DNA of 12,900 nt, taken from NCBI GenBank assembly GCA_002371335.1, contig DFHP01000095.1, positions 1 to 12,900 of the forward strand. Reading direction: 5' to 3'. Positions within the stretch are counted from its first letter, which is position 1. Each line of letters begins with the position of its first letter. Source of the stretch: Eubacterium sp. UBA3720 (GTDB lineage Bacteria > Bacillota > Clostridia > Lachnospirales > Lachnospiraceae). The notes under the pieces are model-generated. The model saw nothing but the letters and a program-made list of their open reading frames with translations. It had not been told where the DNA came from and searched no databases. Shown one piece after another: positions 1 through 7,109 of this stretch. Position numbers and translations under genes: made by a program.

Positions 1-54
1 CTGCTGAGTTTCGCAATTACCTATGTACCTTATAAACATAAAAGGAGAAAATAG
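1..54 (+). CDS. C-terminal end of a membrane protein, probably an ABC transporter permease (partial)
   Basis: The first frame is open from the window edge to a TAG at 52-54. It encodes 17 residues, ending FAITYVPYKHKRRK. A hydrophobic stretch followed by a short basic tail is typical of the cytoplasmic C-terminus of an inner-membrane protein. The stop codon abuts the ATG of the next gene with no gap, and the next gene's ribosome binding site lies inside this reading frame, so the two are translated from one mRNA. Sugar ABC operons of clostridia often carry two RbsC-like permeases in a row, so a paired permease is the best guess. Too little is present to exclude another membrane protein. Confidence 0.6.
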   Translation: MLSFAITYVPYKHKRRK

Positions 55-1086
55 ATGAATAAAGCGAATAATAATTCTCTTATGATGACGTTGCTGAAAG
101 GCCGTACCTTCATTGTTTTAATAATTCTGCTGATCTTTTTCAGCATAGCTTCGCCGAATTTCATGAGTCTGAACACAGCGTTACTTGTAGGTAAGCACGT
201 TGCGCTTTACGGAATTCTGGCTATTGGTATGACATACGTTATCATTACCGGCGGTATTGATCTTTCCGTTGGAGCGATCGTAGGTATAGCGGGAATGGTC
301 GCCGGCTATATGATCCAGAATGGTATCACTATCGGAAACAAGACACTTTATTTCAGTATTCCTCTAGTCGTACTTATTACTGTGCTGATGGGTGCGGTGA
401 TCGGAGTTATTAACGGCCTAGTGATCACGAAGTTTAAAGTTGCGGCGTTTATCGCAACGCTTGGTATGATGTATGTGGCTCGTGGCCTTGCAAATCTTAT
501 TTCGAAGGGTGCGACATTCTCTGAGCTGAAAGGCTATGAAGGACTGGGCAATCGAGGCTGGGGATTTTTCGGTTCACGTGTACTGGGGATTCCGGTTGGT
601 CTTCTGATCCTTGTCATAATGGCGGTCATTTTTGCGATACTGCTGACAAAAACATCGTTTGGATGGCATGTATTTGCCATCGGCGGCAATGAGAAAGCAG
701 CAAAGCTTTCAGGCGTAAAGGTAGACAGAGTTAAGATCATGGTATATCTGATCTCCGGCGTGTGCTCTGCGATCGTAGGCATCATTGCGTCTTCTCAGCT
801 GGCCGCATCTCATCCGGCAACGGGTGAATCCTGGGAGATGAACGCGATCGCGGCAGCGGTACTTGGCGGAACTTCAATGGCAGGCGGCGTAGGAACGATC
901 GGGGGAACGATCGTAGGTGCGTTTGTTATCGGCGTGATTAATGATGGAATGGTAATGTGCGGCGTGTCTGAGTTCTGGCAGATGGTCATCAAAGGACTCG
1001 TGATCGTAGTTGCGGTAGTGATCGATCAGTTCCAGAGACAGATGCAGGCAAAGATGGCCCTTCAGGCAAGAAATGAAAACAAATAA
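55..1086 (+). CDS. RbsC-like sugar ABC transporter permease
   Basis: A 343-aa inner-membrane subunit of a carbohydrate ABC importer of the ribose/galactose/autoinducer-2 class (BPD_transp_2 family). Seen directly: a hydrophobic protein with roughly eight to ten membrane spans, the family signature GGIDLSVG at residues 66-73, and the cytoplasmic coupling loop FAIGGNEKAAKLSGVKVDRVK region near 208-227, which contacts the ATPase. Its length is normal for the family. The start is fixed by AAGGAG at 42-47, seven bases before the ATG. It directly follows another membrane-protein reading frame and is followed by a terminator, so it is the last gene of its operon. The binding protein and ATPase should lie upstream of the window. 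Substrate cannot be told from the sequence; a pentose or other simple sugar is likely. Confidence 0.92.
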   Translation: MNKANNNSLMMTLLKGRTFIVLIILLIFFSIASPNFMSLNTALLVGKHVALYGILAIGMTYVIITGGIDLSVGAIVGIAGMVAGYMIQNGITIGNKTLYFSIPLVVLITVLMGAVIGVINGLVITKFKVAAFIATLGMMYVARGLANLISKGATFSELKGYEGLGNRGWGFFGSRVLGIPVGLLILVIMAVIFAILLTKTSFGWHVFAIGGNEKAAKLSGVKVDRVKIMVYLISGVCSAIVGIIASSQLAASHPATGESWEMNAIAAAVLGGTSMAGGVGTIGGTIVGAFVIGVINDGMVMCGVSEFWQMVIKGLVIVVAVVIDQFQRQMQAKMALQARNENK

Positions 1087-1148
1087 TGCAGCAGAGTTCA
1101 GAATGATATTTTCCTGAACTTTTCCCGATAAATTGCGTTGTGAATATA

Positions 1149-1183
1149 AGACAGGCCCGTATCAGGGTCTGTCTTTATTGTTT
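1149..1183 (+). terminator. Intrinsic terminator of the ABC transporter operon
   Basis: AGACAGGCCC (1149-1158) pairs with GGGTCTGTCT (1165-1174) over 10 bp with one G-U pair, leaving a six-base loop. A T-rich run (TTATTGTTT) follows. It lies 63 bases past the permease stop codon. Confidence 0.8.
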
Positions 1184-1217
1184 CACAGAAAATCATGACA
1201 AGTGCATATATATTACT

Positions 1218-1308
1218 AAAACTTCCCGTTCCATGATGAAGAGTCAGCGTCCTGACGATGTATTTTGCTTGATTAAACTGTTCAGAAATGACATGCGGGA
1301 AGTTTTTT
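1218..1308 (+). repeat. Long-range hairpin element, copy A (possible small RNA or MITE-like repeat)
   Basis: AAAACTTCCCG (1218-1228) is perfectly complementary to CGGGAAGTTTT (1296-1306), and the right arm runs into TTTTTT. The enclosed 67 bases hold a small hairpin, GTCAG/CTGAC (1243-1247/1252-1256). The right part, ACTGTTCAGAAATG (1277-1290) plus the right arm, recurs at 11182-11211, where the paired left arm is also conserved. The stem pair G1228-C1296 is replaced by A-T in the other copy, which suggests that the structure matters. It could be a short RNA with its own terminator, a 3' UTR element, or a miniature transposable element with 11-bp inverted ends. Confidence 0.55.
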
Positions 1309-1311
1309 AAA

Positions 1312-1410
1312 CGCAGTCAGTCCCCCCGTCGCTGTAGGCGGCAAGAACGCCAGAAGCGTTCTTGAATTACTTTGGGAGATACATACGCTAAGGCAGGCTG
1401 CTATCCTGCC
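1312..1410 (+). repeat. Composite hairpin repeat, copy 1
   Basis: Three modules follow one another. The first is a CAGTC...TGTAGGCGG block at 1312-1341. The second is a hairpin, AAGAACGC/GCGTTCTT (1343-1350/1356-1363), followed by GAAT. The third is a GGGAGATACATACGC block (about 1374-1388), followed by a GGCAGG/CCTGCC hairpin (1392-1397/1405-1410). The same modules recur at 1531-1590 and 7110-7384. Reading frames crossing this stretch are by-products of the repeats. Confidence 0.6.
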
Positions 1411-1530
1411 ACCCCCTTTCCCAAAAAGCCGTTTCATGATATACTCATTGAGATTTGCCCGGTTTGCCTGCAGATTATCTTTTTATGCTTAAATTCTCTT
1501 TGCAGGTGCATTCGGGCTTTACGACTTCAA

Positions 1531-1590
1531 CTCAGTCGGAGAGTCTCCCGCCTCTGCAGGCGAAAAGAACGCCGGATGCGTTCTTGAATA
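1531..1590 (+). repeat. Composite hairpin repeat, copy 2
   Basis: A first module at 1531-1562 carries the hairpin GGAG-AGT-CTCC (1538-1541/1545-1548). A second-module hairpin, AAGAACGC/GCGTTCTT (1565-1572/1578-1585), is followed by GAAT. The piece just before it, CTTCAACTCAGTCGG (about 1524-1538), appears in inverted orientation at 7181-7196. This copy ends 36 bases before the GH13 gene. The interval 1411-1530 between copies 1 and 2 holds nothing I can identify. Confidence 0.6.
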
Positions 1591-1625
1591 ATGGACATTA
1601 CATTTTTTGAAATGAGGTATTTTTT

Positions 1626-3446
1626 ATGGCTTGGTACGATTCCGCTGTTTTTTATCATATTTATCCGCTTGGCATGCTTGGGGCTCCGAAGGAGAACAGC
1701 TACGGTCCGGTGGAGCACAGGCTTCGCGGACTGTTTCCATGGATAGGACATATTAAGGAGATAGGCTGCAATGCTATCTATATAGGTCCTCTTTTTGAGT
1801 CGGTGGGACATGGGTATGAGACGACTGATTACAGGAAGCTGGACAGCCGCCTCGGAGACAATCAGGATCTGAAGGAGTTTGTTGCAGAGTGTCATAAACA
1901 GGGCATGCACGTAATATTTGACGGCGTGTTTAATCATACGGGCAGGGATTTTTTTGCCTTTAAAGACATCAGAGAAAACAGAGAGAATTCCCGTTACAGA
2001 GACTGGTACTGCAATGTGAATTTCTGGGGAAACAATTCTTATAATGATGGTTTTTCCTACGATAACTGGGGCGGATATGACCTGCTTGTAAAACTGAATC
2101 AAAGGAATCCCGAGGTGAAGGCGTATATCAGCGATGTGATCCGGTTCTGGGTGAAGGAATTTGATGTGGACGGAATCCGTCTGGACGCGGCTGATGTGCT
2201 GGATTTTGATTTTATGCATATGCTGCGAAATGTGGCTAATGAAGTGAAGCCGGAGTTCTGGCTTATGGGCGAGGTCATTCATGGCGAGTATTCCCGCTGG
2301 GCAAATGAGGGAACGCTGCATTCCGTGACAAATTATCACTTGCATAAAGCTCTTTATTCAGGCTGCAATGATAAAAACTTTTTTGAGATCGCTCATACGG
2401 TAAAACGGCTGTACGGAATGGGCGGCAATTCACCGGACGGTCTGAAACTCTATAATTTTGTCGATAATCATGATGTGGAGAGGATCTATTCGAAGCTTGC
2501 GAATAAGGACAATTTCTTTCCGGTACACATAATGCTCTATACGCTGCCGGGAATCCCGTCGATCTACTACGGATCGGAGTTCGGCATCGAGGGACGAAAG
2601 TTCAGAGGAGGCAGCGATGACGAGATCCGTCCCTGCCTGCATCTGGAGGATTTCGCGGATGCGGTGAAGGAGAATCCGCGGACCAGACTCATTGCGGCTC
2701 TTGGCAGGATCCGCAGGGAGTATCCGGCACTCTCCTATGGGGATTATAAAGAAGAGGCACTGACCACAACGCAGTATGTATACAGCAGGAGACTGAATGA
2801 TACGACGATCATCGTGACGGTTAGTAATCAGGAAGAGGATGCCTGGGTGAAGGCGTGGAACCTGCCTGACGGAGAATACGCCGGCGCGCTGTTCGGGGAG
2901 AGGATCACAGTATCCGGAGGAGAACTGAATGTTCAGCTGAAAGGCAATTCCGGCGAAATCTGGATCCCGGCAGAGTATAACAAAGAGGAAGCTGCTTTTG
3001 ACCTTGCCGGGATGGAAAAGAAGGCGAAGGAGGAAAGAGCTGCAAAGGAAGCCGCAGATAAGGCGGCACGTGAAGCGGCGGAGAAAGCCGGCAGAGAAGC
3101 GATGCGGCGCGCCGCGGAAGCAGCGGCCGGAGCGGCGCAGAGAAACCCGGATGAAAAAAACGGAGAATTTACAGACGCAGCAGATCATCATGCTTCGGAT
3201 GGAGCGGGAGAGTTAAATATGGCAGAACTTCTGGAGACGCTCGACCTGATGACGATCCCCGGGGATGAGCTGATCGCCCTGATGGGAAACCGGAGCGATT
3301 ACGGGCAGATGTCTGTTAAGGAGCTGCAGCTGACAATTTTATCAAAAATGGCAAAGAACGGACCGCTGAACGGCCAGATGCGCAGAAGCGTTGAAGAGAA
3401 TACGCACAGGGATTCGCTTATGAACTGGGTGAAAAGCTTCAGATAA
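1626..3446 (+). CDS. GH13 alpha-amylase family glycosidase with C-terminal extension
   Basis: A 606-aa alpha-glucan hydrolase or transferase of glycoside hydrolase family 13. All four family regions are visible: DGVFNH (99-104), GIRLDAAD (183-190) with nucleophile D187, GEV with acid/base E216, and FVDNHD (278-283) with D283. A beta-rich domain C follows to about residue 450. There is no signal peptide, so it should act in the cytoplasm on imported maltodextrins or stored glycogen. Odd: after domain C comes an Ala/Lys/Glu/Arg-rich helical stretch (about 464-505), then an acidic linker and a compact helical tail (about 528-606) that is not part of the usual fold. The start is set by GAGGT at 1614-1618, eight bases upstream. 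Neopullulanase, cyclomaltodextrinase and amylase activities cannot be separated by eye. Confidence 0.9.
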   Translation: MAWYDSAVFYHIYPLGMLGAPKENSYGPVEHRLRGLFPWIGHIKEIGCNAIYIGPLFESVGHGYETTDYRKLDSRLGDNQDLKEFVAECHKQGMHVIFDGVFNHTGRDFFAFKDIRENRENSRYRDWYCNVNFWGNNSYNDGFSYDNWGGYDLLVKLNQRNPEVKAYISDVIRFWVKEFDVDGIRLDAADVLDFDFMHMLRNVANEVKPEFWLMGEVIHGEYSRWANEGTLHSVTNYHLHKALYSGCNDKNFFEIAHTVKRLYGMGGNSPDGLKLYNFVDNHDVERIYSKLANKDNFFPVHIMLYTLPGIPSIYYGSEFGIEGRKFRGGSDDEIRPCLHLEDFADAVKENPRTRLIAALGRIRREYPALSYGDYKEEALTTTQYVYSRRLNDTTIIVTVSNQEEDAWVKAWNLPDGEYAGALFGERITVSGGELNVQLKGNSGEIWIPAEYNKEEAAFDLAGMEKKAKEERAAKEAADKAAREAAEKAGREAMRRAAEAAAGAAQRNPDEKNGEFTDAADHHASDGAGELNMAELLETLDLMTIPGDELIALMGNRSDYGQMSVKELQLTILSKMAKNGPLNGQMRRSVEENTHRDSLMNWVKSFR

Positions 3447-3452
3447 ACGGAT

Positions 3453-3517
3453 GTGGAACCGGGGACGGAGATTCGTTCCGCTTTTAAAGCGGAACGAATC
3501 TCCGTCCCCGGTTCCAC
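3453..3517. repeat. 65-bp perfect palindrome (REP-like repeat)
   Basis: Two 32-base arms (3453-3484 and 3486-3517) are exact reverse complements around a single central T. The outer part reads GTGGAACCGGGGACGGAG. The palindrome begins seven bases after the GH13 stop codon. No T run follows, so it is not a standard terminator, though it could stabilise the 3' end of the mRNA. GC-rich palindromes with a GGGGACGG core are, as I recall, dispersed in many genomes and are often linked to REP-associated (Y1) transposases. That link is not shown here, because no transposase is in the window. Confidence 0.8.
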
Positions 3518-3529
3518 AAGGCGCGCAAT

Positions 3530-3550
3530 GTCCGCTAACGGACTTTATTT
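3530..3550 (+). terminator. Weak terminator-like or attenuator-like hairpin before the DUF362 gene
   Basis: GTCCG (3530-3534) pairs with CGGAC (3539-3543) around a CTAA loop and is followed by TTTATTTT. The stem has only 5 bp and sits just upstream of the DUF362 ribosome binding site. It could reduce read-through from the palindrome region or be chance. Confidence 0.25.
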
Positions 3551-3566
3551 TAATGAGGTATGTTTA

Positions 3567-4802
3567 ATGAACGCAAATCAGATATTGAAAATATATGGGA
3601 CAGATTATTTGGAAATGACGGTCCGGCTTCTGGAGGAGGCGGATTTGGCGGCGCAGATTCCCGGCAGAGAAGCCTGCATCGGGATCAAGCCGAATCTGGT
3701 GGTTCCGTCGCCGGCGGATTTCGGTGCAACAACGCATCCTGAGATCGTGGAGGGTATCATTGAATATCTCCATGCCAACGGTTTCGGGAATATTCTGATA
3801 GCCGAGGGTTCATGGGTGGGCGACAAGACCGCGGAGGCTTTTGAGTATTGCGGATACAGAGAACTTTGCGAGCGGTATGACGTACCGTTTGAAGATACCC
3901 AGAAGGACAGGTATCACAGTGTGGATTGCGCAGGCGTAAAGCTTAATATCTGCGACGTCGCCGGCCGGATCGATTTTATGATAAATGTTCCGGTGCTGAA
4001 GGGGCATTGTCAGACAAAGATCACCTGCGCACTGAAAAACATGAAAGGTCTTATACCGAATACGGAGAAAAGACGTTTTCACAAAATGGGGCTTCACCGG
4101 CCGATCGCGCATCTTTCGAAAGGAATCCGGCAGGATTTCATTGTGGTCGATCATATCTGCGGCGATCTGGATTTTGAAGAGGGAGGCAATCCGGTGACCA
4201 GAAACTGCATTATGGCGGCTATGGATCCTGTCCTTGTGGACAGCTATGTTTGCCGGCTTCTTCAGTATGACGTGGACGAGGTTCCGTATATACGGATGGC
4301 GGAAAAGCTGGGCAGCGGATGTGCCGATCTGCAGAAGGCCGAGATCATCCTTCTGGATAAAAACGGGAGCCGCAGTGCTTCAATAAGCTGTGAGGGAACA
4401 TCTCCATATTGTGGCTCGGACGATGTAAAAGATACGGATACTGCTATCCGGCAGAGATCTGCGGCAGATGTACCGGATGAGGCACTGCCCAGAGAGCGCC
4501 GCATACTGCAGGTGTCCTATGCGGTGGATGAAGTCGATTCCTGCAGCGCATGCTACGGAAGCCTTGTGCCGGCTCTTTACCGTTTGAAGGAAGAAGGGCT
4601 TCTGGACTATCTTACAGAAAAAATTGCAATAGGACAGGGACATCAGGGGAAACGAGGTATGGCAGGAATAGGAAAGTGTACTTCCGGATTCGATTTTTGT
4701 ATTATGGGCTGTCCTCCTGACGAAGACAAGATATATCGTGAACTGAAGGAATACCTCGAGGCTCGCAGAGATAAGGCGAGAGAGACGGCTTCAGGCACCT
4801 GA
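3567..4802 (+). CDS. DUF362 domain-containing protein
   Basis: A 411-aa soluble protein of the DUF362 family, whose biochemical role is not established. Seen: KPNLV (41-45), HPEIVEGIIEYL (57-68) before a Gly-rich turn, the hallmark KGHCQTKITCALKNMKG (145-161), and MDPVLVDSY (219-227). The C-terminal part is Cys-rich: C326/C329 as a CxxC pair, then C371, C378 and C382, next to a Gly-rich GQGHQGKRGMAGIGK stretch. These could bind a metal or an Fe-S cluster (inference). The reading frame is open further upstream to 3453, through the palindrome. The start at 3567 is preferred because GAGGT (3555-3559) sits eight bases before it and the palindrome is a repeat. It may be co-transcribed with the GH13 gene, whose start region is very similar. 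Confidence 0.85.
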   Translation: MNANQILKIYGTDYLEMTVRLLEEADLAAQIPGREACIGIKPNLVVPSPADFGATTHPEIVEGIIEYLHANGFGNILIAEGSWVGDKTAEAFEYCGYRELCERYDVPFEDTQKDRYHSVDCAGVKLNICDVAGRIDFMINVPVLKGHCQTKITCALKNMKGLIPNTEKRRFHKMGLHRPIAHLSKGIRQDFIVVDHICGDLDFEEGGNPVTRNCIMAAMDPVLVDSYVCRLLQYDVDEVPYIRMAEKLGSGCADLQKAEIILLDKNGSRSASISCEGTSPYCGSDDVKDTDTAIRQRSAADVPDEALPRERRILQVSYAVDEVDSCSACYGSLVPALYRLKEEGLLDYLTEKIAIGQGHQGKRGMAGIGKCTSGFDFCIMGCPPDEDKIYRELKEYLEARRDKARETASGT

Positions 4803-4942
4803 TGTCCGGAAACGATCCGTCTGCGGAGGATCTCCTTCTGATGATGAGACAGAAACACGTCGGGAGTAATAAAAAATGATCATATTACATACGGCGTTGA
4901 CGGATCCAGATGCTGAGATAATAGAATTTTTATATAGAAGAA

Positions 4943-4970
4943 TTGAAGATGTGGAAGATTTGGATATAAT
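4943..4970 (+). promoter_or_regulatory. Promoter of the antiporter-rhomboid-HIT unit
   Basis: TTGAAG (4943-4948), a 16-base spacer, and a perfect TATAAT (4965-4970) lie 32 bases before the antiporter start codon. Initiation would fall near 4977, giving a leader of about 25 bases that contains the AAGGAG site (4990-4995). The stretch 4803-4942 holds no recognised gene. Confidence 0.6.
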
Positions 4971-5002
4971 GAAATAAAATAAAAAGAAGAAGGAGACAGA
5001 AA

Positions 5003-5983
5003 ATGATTGTTTCGATACTGTTGTTTATTATTGGGCTTTTGTGCCTGATCAAGGGTGGCGATTGGTTTGTGGATGGCGCGACAGCACTGGCACGAAGATT
5101 TCATCTTCCTGAACTTCTGATCGGCGCAACTGTCGTATCGATCGGCACGACTTTGCCGGAGGTCATGGTATCGACGATGTCGGCGCTCTCGGGTCACGGA
5201 GAGATCGCCTATGGAAACGCTATAGGTTCAGTTATCTGCAACGCGGCTTTGATCGCGGCGATCACGATTGCAGTAAGGCCGGGTCAGGTGGACCCGAAGA
5301 CCCTGAGAACGCCGGTTGTTTTTTTCTTTATTGCGGCGGGTATATACTGTGTAGCCGCATATGGGCTCAGTGAATTCACAAGGCCTGTCGGAATCGTCAT
5401 GCTTGTCGTTTTTGTGATCTACATGGTCATGAATGTGCGTCAGATGACAAAAAATCCTCTGCCTGTTCCGGAAAAGCCGGAAAAAACAGATACTGCGGAA
5501 GAAGAGGAGATGGGCATTGGAAAAACATTGCTCCTTCTGGTGGTCGGAGCGGCGCTGATCGCAGTCGGCGCTGATCTTTTGGTGGATAACGGCACACTGA
5601 TCGCACAGGAACTGGGAGTACCTGAATCGGTGATCGCACTTACTTTCGTGGCACTGGGAACGTCACTCCCTGAACTGGTCACAGCGATCACTTCGCTGAT
5701 CAAAGGACATGGAGATCTTTCACTGGGAAATATCATAGGAGCGAATATCTTTAATCTGGTACTGGTAAGCGGAATGTCTGTCACGCTGGCGCCGTTTACA
5801 GTGCCGCAGAGTTCAACGATCATGGGGATGAACTCAAGCCTGGTGCTGGAGATCCCGCTGATGATCATTATTATGCTTATTCTTACAGTGCCTGCGCTTA
5901 AGAATGGAAGACAGTATCGTTCACAGGGTATTATCATGCTGCTTATCTATGCGGCGTTTTGTATAATTCAGTTTACGATGTAA
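5003..5983 (+). CDS. Calcium/sodium antiporter (CaCA family, YrbG-like)
   Basis: A 326-aa membrane exchanger of the Ca2+:cation antiporter superfamily, expected to exchange Ca2+ against Na+ or H+ across the cytoplasmic membrane. The two inverted alpha repeats that form the ion site are clear: GATVVSIGTTLPEVMVS (41-57, Glu53), followed by GNAIGSVICN, and ALTFVALGTSLPELVTA (212-228, Glu224), followed by GNIIGANIFN. An acidic cytoplasmic loop (about 148-170) joins the two halves. Around ten membrane spans are expected, and the length is normal for bacterial members. The start is supported by AAGGAG seven bases upstream. It heads a three-gene unit: the rhomboid gene begins 12 bases after its stop codon. 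Which cations it moves in vivo cannot be read from the sequence. Confidence 0.93.
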   Translation: MIVSILLFIIGLLCLIKGGDWFVDGATALARRFHLPELLIGATVVSIGTTLPEVMVSTMSALSGHGEIAYGNAIGSVICNAALIAAITIAVRPGQVDPKTLRTPVVFFFIAAGIYCVAAYGLSEFTRPVGIVMLVVFVIYMVMNVRQMTKNPLPVPEKPEKTDTAEEEEMGIGKTLLLLVVGAALIAVGADLLVDNGTLIAQELGVPESVIALTFVALGTSLPELVTAITSLIKGHGDLSLGNIIGANIFNLVLVSGMSVTLAPFTVPQSSTIMGMNSSLVLEIPLMIIIMLILTVPALKNGRQYRSQGIIMLLIYAAFCIIQFTM

Positions 5984-5994
5984 AGGGCGGATAT

Positions 5995-6648
5995 ATGTCT
6001 GAACAATACAATAAAAATGAAGATGTGATCGACAGGATGCGCCGGCTGGGGTGGAAATGCTATGTGAACTATGCAATGATCCTGATCTGTACGGCGGTCT
6101 ACATATATACGGAACTGACCGGAGGCGTATACGTGGAGCATATGCTGGAACTGGGCGCATCCTACATTCCGCTTATCAGAAATGGCGAATACTGGCGGTT
6201 ATTCACGGCGATGTTTCTGCATTTCGGAGCACGTCACCTCCTCAGCAATATGTTTCTCCTGTTTTTCATCGGAGATTATCTGGAACGTTATGTAGGTCAT
6301 GTGAGATATATGCTGATCTATCTGGGAGGCGGCATAGCCGGAAATATTATCTCCGGGCTTCATGAGACGATGAGCGGCGAGGTGTATGTAGGAGCAGGCG
6401 CATCGGGAGCAGTCTATGCGGTGCTGGGAGGACTTCTGGCGATGACTGTCCTGAAAAAAGGAAAGCCGGAAGGCCTGACTATGAGAAAACTGCTGCTTCT
6501 GATCGTGCTTATGCTGATCGTAGGTTTTCAGAACGGAGGCGTAGACGGATATGCACACTTCGGCGGCGCAGTCGGCGGTTTTTTGATCGCTTTGCTGCTG
6601 ATGCTTCCGGATACTGTAAAAAAATTATCTGGATATAAAAAAGAATGA
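5995..6648 (+). CDS. Rhomboid family intramembrane serine protease
   Basis: A 217-aa polytopic membrane protein that should cleave membrane-spanning substrates inside the bilayer. Seen: an N-terminal cytoplasmic segment, first span at about 25-42, the HLLSN motif (H81, N85) in span 2, GAGASG with catalytic Ser137, and GYAHFGG with catalytic His188. Ser137 and His188 form the family's catalytic dyad, so the enzyme looks active. About six spans fit the minimal bacterial form. The frame extends 12 codons upstream into the antiporter gene. The start at 5995 is chosen because an AGGGCGG-type site precedes it at 5984-5990 and it leaves a normal 11-base gap. The HIT gene follows 14 bases after the stop codon. 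The substrate is unknown. Confidence 0.92.
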   Translation: MSEQYNKNEDVIDRMRRLGWKCYVNYAMILICTAVYIYTELTGGVYVEHMLELGASYIPLIRNGEYWRLFTAMFLHFGARHLLSNMFLLFFIGDYLERYVGHVRYMLIYLGGGIAGNIISGLHETMSGEVYVGAGASGAVYAVLGGLLAMTVLKKGKPEGLTMRKLLLLIVLMLIVGFQNGGVDGYAHFGGAVGGFLIALLLMLPDTVKKLSGYKKE

Positions 6649-6662
6649 AAGGAAATAAAAAA

Positions 6663-7076
6663 ATGAGCGATTGTATTTTTTGTAAAATTGCAGCGGGAGA
6701 GATTCCTTCCGCAACGCTGTACGAAGACGAGAATTTCAGAGTGATCCTGGATCTTGGCCCTGCGACCTATGGTCATGCGCTGATCCTGCCGAAACAGCAT
6801 TATGCAAATCTTATGGAAGTAAGTGATGAGCTTGCCGGAAAATCAATGATCCTGGCAAAAAAAGTAGTCACGGCCATGACAGGACTGCTTCCCTGTGACG
6901 GTTATAACGTTGTGCAGAATAATGGTGAAGCCGCAGGACAGACAGTATTCCATTATCATGTGCATCTGATACCCCGCTATAAGAATGATCATGCGGGCAT
7001 CCTCTGGAAACCGGGAAAACTTACCGATGAGAAAAGGGATGAGATCCTCGAAAAGGTAAGAGGAAAGATCAGATAA
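6663..7076 (+). CDS. HIT family (histidine triad) nucleotide-binding protein
   Basis: A 137-aa cytoplasmic hydrolase of the HIT superfamily, Hint/PKCI-like branch. Such proteins act on nucleoside phosphoramidates or adenylated intermediates. Seen: the histidine triad HYHVHLIPR (H97, H99, H101), the N-terminal CIFCKI with C4 and C7, which often hold zinc in this branch, and GHALILPKQHY (37-47). The length is typical. The frame begins six codons earlier at 6645, overlapping the rhomboid stop codon. The start at 6663 is preferred because AAAGGA (6648-6653) is correctly spaced before it and MSDCIFCKI is the usual family N-terminus. It is the last gene of the antiporter-rhomboid-HIT unit. No single shared function for the three is evident. 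Confidence 0.93.
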   Translation: MSDCIFCKIAAGEIPSATLYEDENFRVILDLGPATYGHALILPKQHYANLMEVSDELAGKSMILAKKVVTAMTGLLPCDGYNVVQNNGEAAGQTVFHYHVHLIPRYKNDHAGILWKPGKLTDEKRDEILEKVRGKIR

Positions 7077-7109
7077 GACCTGTCTGAATGGAAAATGATA
7101 CTTCTTCGT

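Noticed and set aside
1372..1587. 71-codon plus-strand frame upstream of the GH13 gene
   Set aside because: It runs through two copies of the hairpin repeat, has no good ribosome binding site, and gives an Arg/Cys-rich product without family features.
2430..3191. Long minus-strand frames opposite the GH13 gene (1527-2345 and 2430-3191)
   Set aside because: They mirror a well-supported GH13 coding sequence, have no ribosome binding sites, and have no recognisable domains.
3453..3517. Palindrome as a standard intrinsic terminator for the GH13 gene
   Set aside because: It lacks a following T run (CAAGGCGCG follows), and the 32-bp perfect stem is far longer than normal terminators.
3453..3566. 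GTG at 3453 as the start of the DUF362 protein
   Set aside because: It would make the first 20 or so residues out of the palindromic repeat. The ATG at 3567 has GAGGT at good spacing and gives the expected N-terminus.
4802..4977. Two tiny overlapping frames (25 codons at 4802-4879 and 33 codons at 4876-4977), joined by TGATG and ATGA overlaps
   Set aside because: The second frame contains the antiporter promoter (TTGAAG...TATAAT at 4943-4970). Neither product resembles a known family, and the overlaps are probably chance. A coupled small peptide remains formally possible.
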